NCBI GenBank assembly: GCA_012032215.1
Contig: JAAURO010000072.1
Coordinates: forward strand, 1 to 7,447
From: Limnobacter sp.
GTDB lineage: Bacteria > Pseudomonadota > Gammaproteobacteria > Burkholderiales > Burkholderiaceae_B
Direction: 5' to 3'
Length of the DNA: 7,447 nt
Position 1 is the stretch's first letter; every line of letters begins with the position of its first letter. Below, piece by piece: positions 6,095 through 7,447 of the stretch. The notes beneath the pieces were generated by a model. It saw only the letters and a list, made by a program, of their open reading frames with translations, did not search any database and was not told the origin of the DNA. The position numbers and the translations under genes were made by a program.

Positions 6095-6750
6095 ATGATC
6101 AACCCAGTGACAAGCAGTACGACGTCGGGTACTTCCAAGGCAAAAACGACAACGATCCAGAGGTGGTGCAGGAGCGGTTTATGTCGATGCTGGTGGCGCA
6201 GCTGAAAAACCAGGACCCGTTGGCTCCGATGGACAATGCGCAGGTGACCAGCCAGATGGCGCAGCTAAACACGGTAACAGGTATTCAGAACCTGAACAGC
6301 ACCATGGAAAACATGGCGGCCAGTTTTGCCGGTTCGCAAACTGTGCAAAGCACCAATATGCTGGGTCGCACTATCATGACCGAGGGCAACGCCATGGCGC
6401 TGAAAGATGGGCAGGCTGAAGGGGCTTTTGAGCTGAAGCAGGCTGCAGACAGCATCAAGGTTGAAATTACCAATGCCAGCGGCCAGGCCATTCGCACCAT
6501 TAATCTGGAATCTGCCGGGAAGGGTATTCACGAATTTGGCTGGGACGGCAAAAACAACGATGGCACCGCTGTGGGCAATGGTACGTACCGTTTCAAGGTG
6601 GTGGCAACCGCTGCCGGGCAAGACGCTTCCCTGGTGCATTTAAGCCAGGCGCAGGTGGTGGGCTTGAGAAACGGCGGAGCGGAAGGGTCTGTGCTGCTGA
6701 CCAGCACGGGTACGGAGGTGTCGGTGAACGATGTCAAACAGATTTTTTAA
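6095..6750 (+). CDS. flgD: FlgD, flagellar hook cap protein (frameshifted at a homopolymer)
   Basis: FlgD caps the growing hook and guides addition of FlgE subunits; it is discarded when the hook is finished. ATG 6095 has a good AGGAG ribosome site 8 bases upstream and gives MINPVTSSTTSGTSKAK. The frame then breaks at a run of five A (6142-6146). With one more A it continues NDNDPEVVQERFMSMLVAQL, KNQDPLAPMDNAQVTSQMAQ and on to TAA 6748-6750, about 218 residues. The hallmark hook-cap export motif (FMSMLVAQLKNQDPL.PMDN) and a C-terminal FlgD immunoglobulin-like region (DGKNNDGTAVGNGTYRFKV) are present. A GTG at 6163 would avoid the shift but would remove the usual N-terminal extension and has no ribosome site. 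The expected next gene, flgE, is absent. Confidence 0.9.
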
Positions 6751-7447
6751 ACACCAAAACACCAATAAAGCACAGCACACCGGGGTTTTCAGGATCAAAA
6801 ACACGGGTGGCTGTTATTACATAAGTTCCTACATTGCTGTTGATATTGGCTGGTGATGTAATTGCCATTGCATCCAGGCCTGTTTGCTGCAAGGTGAGCC
6901 CTGAATTTGCAAGCGGTATGCCATCTACAAGTATTGTGGCGGTGAGTTCAGGAAAAAGCTGAGCATATTTTTTTGATTTATTATCTGCGGTAACAATAAT
7001 ATTCTTTTTTACAACTCCGAAAAACCTCAAAGTATCACTGCTTCCGCCATCCAGACCACTTGAGCTGACCGGTGGTGTAAAAACACTGATTCCCGGATCA
7101 CCAATAAATGCCGGTACCACAGCTGTGGCTGTTTCTGAATTAAGCACTGTCGTACTAAGAGTTATATCTCTGAATTTTATTACGGAGGTTGGACTCAGGT
7201 TTAATCCGGTTACCGTTAAAGTAAACGGAGCCTGACCGGGTGTTATATTTGCAGGAACTATGAGTTGAATAAGCGAAGGATCGGGTTTGGCAAATGTCCG
7301 CATCGCCGAATCAGCATTGATAAAGCCATAACCTGATGTAAAATCAAAACCTGGCGCATACATATCTGTAGCTGAGTTTTGCAGAATTGTTCTTATTTGA
7401 GCAGGAGAAGTTACAGGCTGGTTCAGATATATTCTTCTTCCTTCCAT
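6734..7447 (-). CDS. Fragment of a secreted subtilisin-like protein with IPT/TIG and MBG-like domains
   Basis: A leftward frame enters from the right window edge, so its true start is outside and the ATG at 7447 need not be the start. The first part resembles the end of a subtilisin-type (S8) peptidase domain: ILQNSATDMYAPGFDFTSGY followed by GFINADSAM. The catalytic residues would lie upstream, outside the window. An IPT/TIG-like domain follows (PSLIQLIVPANITPGQAPFT, about residues 57-146), then an MBG-like repeat (NIIVTADNKSKKYAQLFPEL to GTYVITATRVFDPENP). This domain order is typical of large secreted Bacteroidota proteins. After 'DPENP' family resemblance ends and the frame reads into the end of flgD, overlapping it by 17 bases, so the printed C-terminus (GVLCFIGVLVFKKSV) is probably artificial. 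Base composition is visibly more AT-rich than in the flagellar genes. Confidence 0.65.
   Translation of the reverse strand: MEGRRIYLNQPVTSPAQIRTILQNSATDMYAPGFDFTSGYGFINADSAMRTFAKPDPSLIQLIVPANITPGQAPFTLTVTGLNLSPTSVIKFRDITLSTTVLNSETATAVVPAFIGDPGISVFTPPVSSSGLDGGSSDTLRFFGVVKKNIIVTADNKSKKYAQLFPELTATILVDGIPLANSGLTLQQTGLDAMAITSPANINSNVGTYVITATRVFDPENPGVLCFIGVLVFKKSV

Noticed and set aside
5569..6138. Leftward 189-codon open frame opposite flgC
   Set aside because: It lies antisense to a certain flgC gene; its His/Leu-rich product is a shadow of flgC codon use and of the 12-bp repeat (repeated AYLLAYLL).
1..7447. CRISPR array, tRNA or rRNA gene, or a defence-like gene system
   Set aside because: I saw no regularly spaced repeats, no tRNA-like cloverleaf and no rRNA sequence; the only tandem repeat is the 12-bp array after flgC.

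Overview
The window looks like a betaproteobacterial (Burkholderiales-type, perhaps Limnobacter-like) flagellar locus. It is flanked on the left by an insertion-sequence remnant and an unassigned region, and on the right by sequence of a different character. The taxonomic reading comes from remembered protein character and gene order only; no search was run.

Left region (1-1186): no recognisable gene up to about 316. An IS5-type end follows, with a terminal-repeat-like sequence at 317 and the start of a transposase at 415 that loses family resemblance after about 510. Next is an unrecognised open frame (515-982). Then comes a leader region holding a short perfect palindrome ahead of a membrane sensor histidine kinase (1187-3153, one frameshift near 2984).

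Central region (3159-4945): a bidirectional hairpin terminator separates the kinase from a leftward flagellar unit, flgA - flgM - flgN. FlgA is the P-ring assembly chaperone, FlgM the anti-sigma-28 factor and FlgN the FlgK/FlgL export chaperone. A very good sigma-28 promoter lies between flgA and flgM, so flgMN can be made both from the flgA promoter and late from its own promoter.

Right region (5108-6750): divergent from flgA, flgB - flgC - flgD encode two proximal-rod proteins and the hook cap. A 12-bp tandem repeat that multiplies the flgC stop codon lies between flgC and flgD. Immediately after flgD, where flgE would be expected, there is instead a leftward AT-richer gene fragment (6734-7447). 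It carries the end of a subtilisin-like domain, an IPT/TIG-like domain and an MBG-like domain, a combination typical of secreted Bacteroidota proteins. This abrupt change suggests a chimeric contig or, less likely, a transferred insertion.

Four genes (kinase, flgN, flgM, flgD) are each broken by a single-base shift, all at short homopolymer runs, with family-conserved sequence continuing in the next frame. The pattern fits sequencing error better than decay. I see no convincing novel biological system. The most noteworthy points are the junction after flgD, the shared frameshift pattern, the stop-codon repeat and the flgM promoter.
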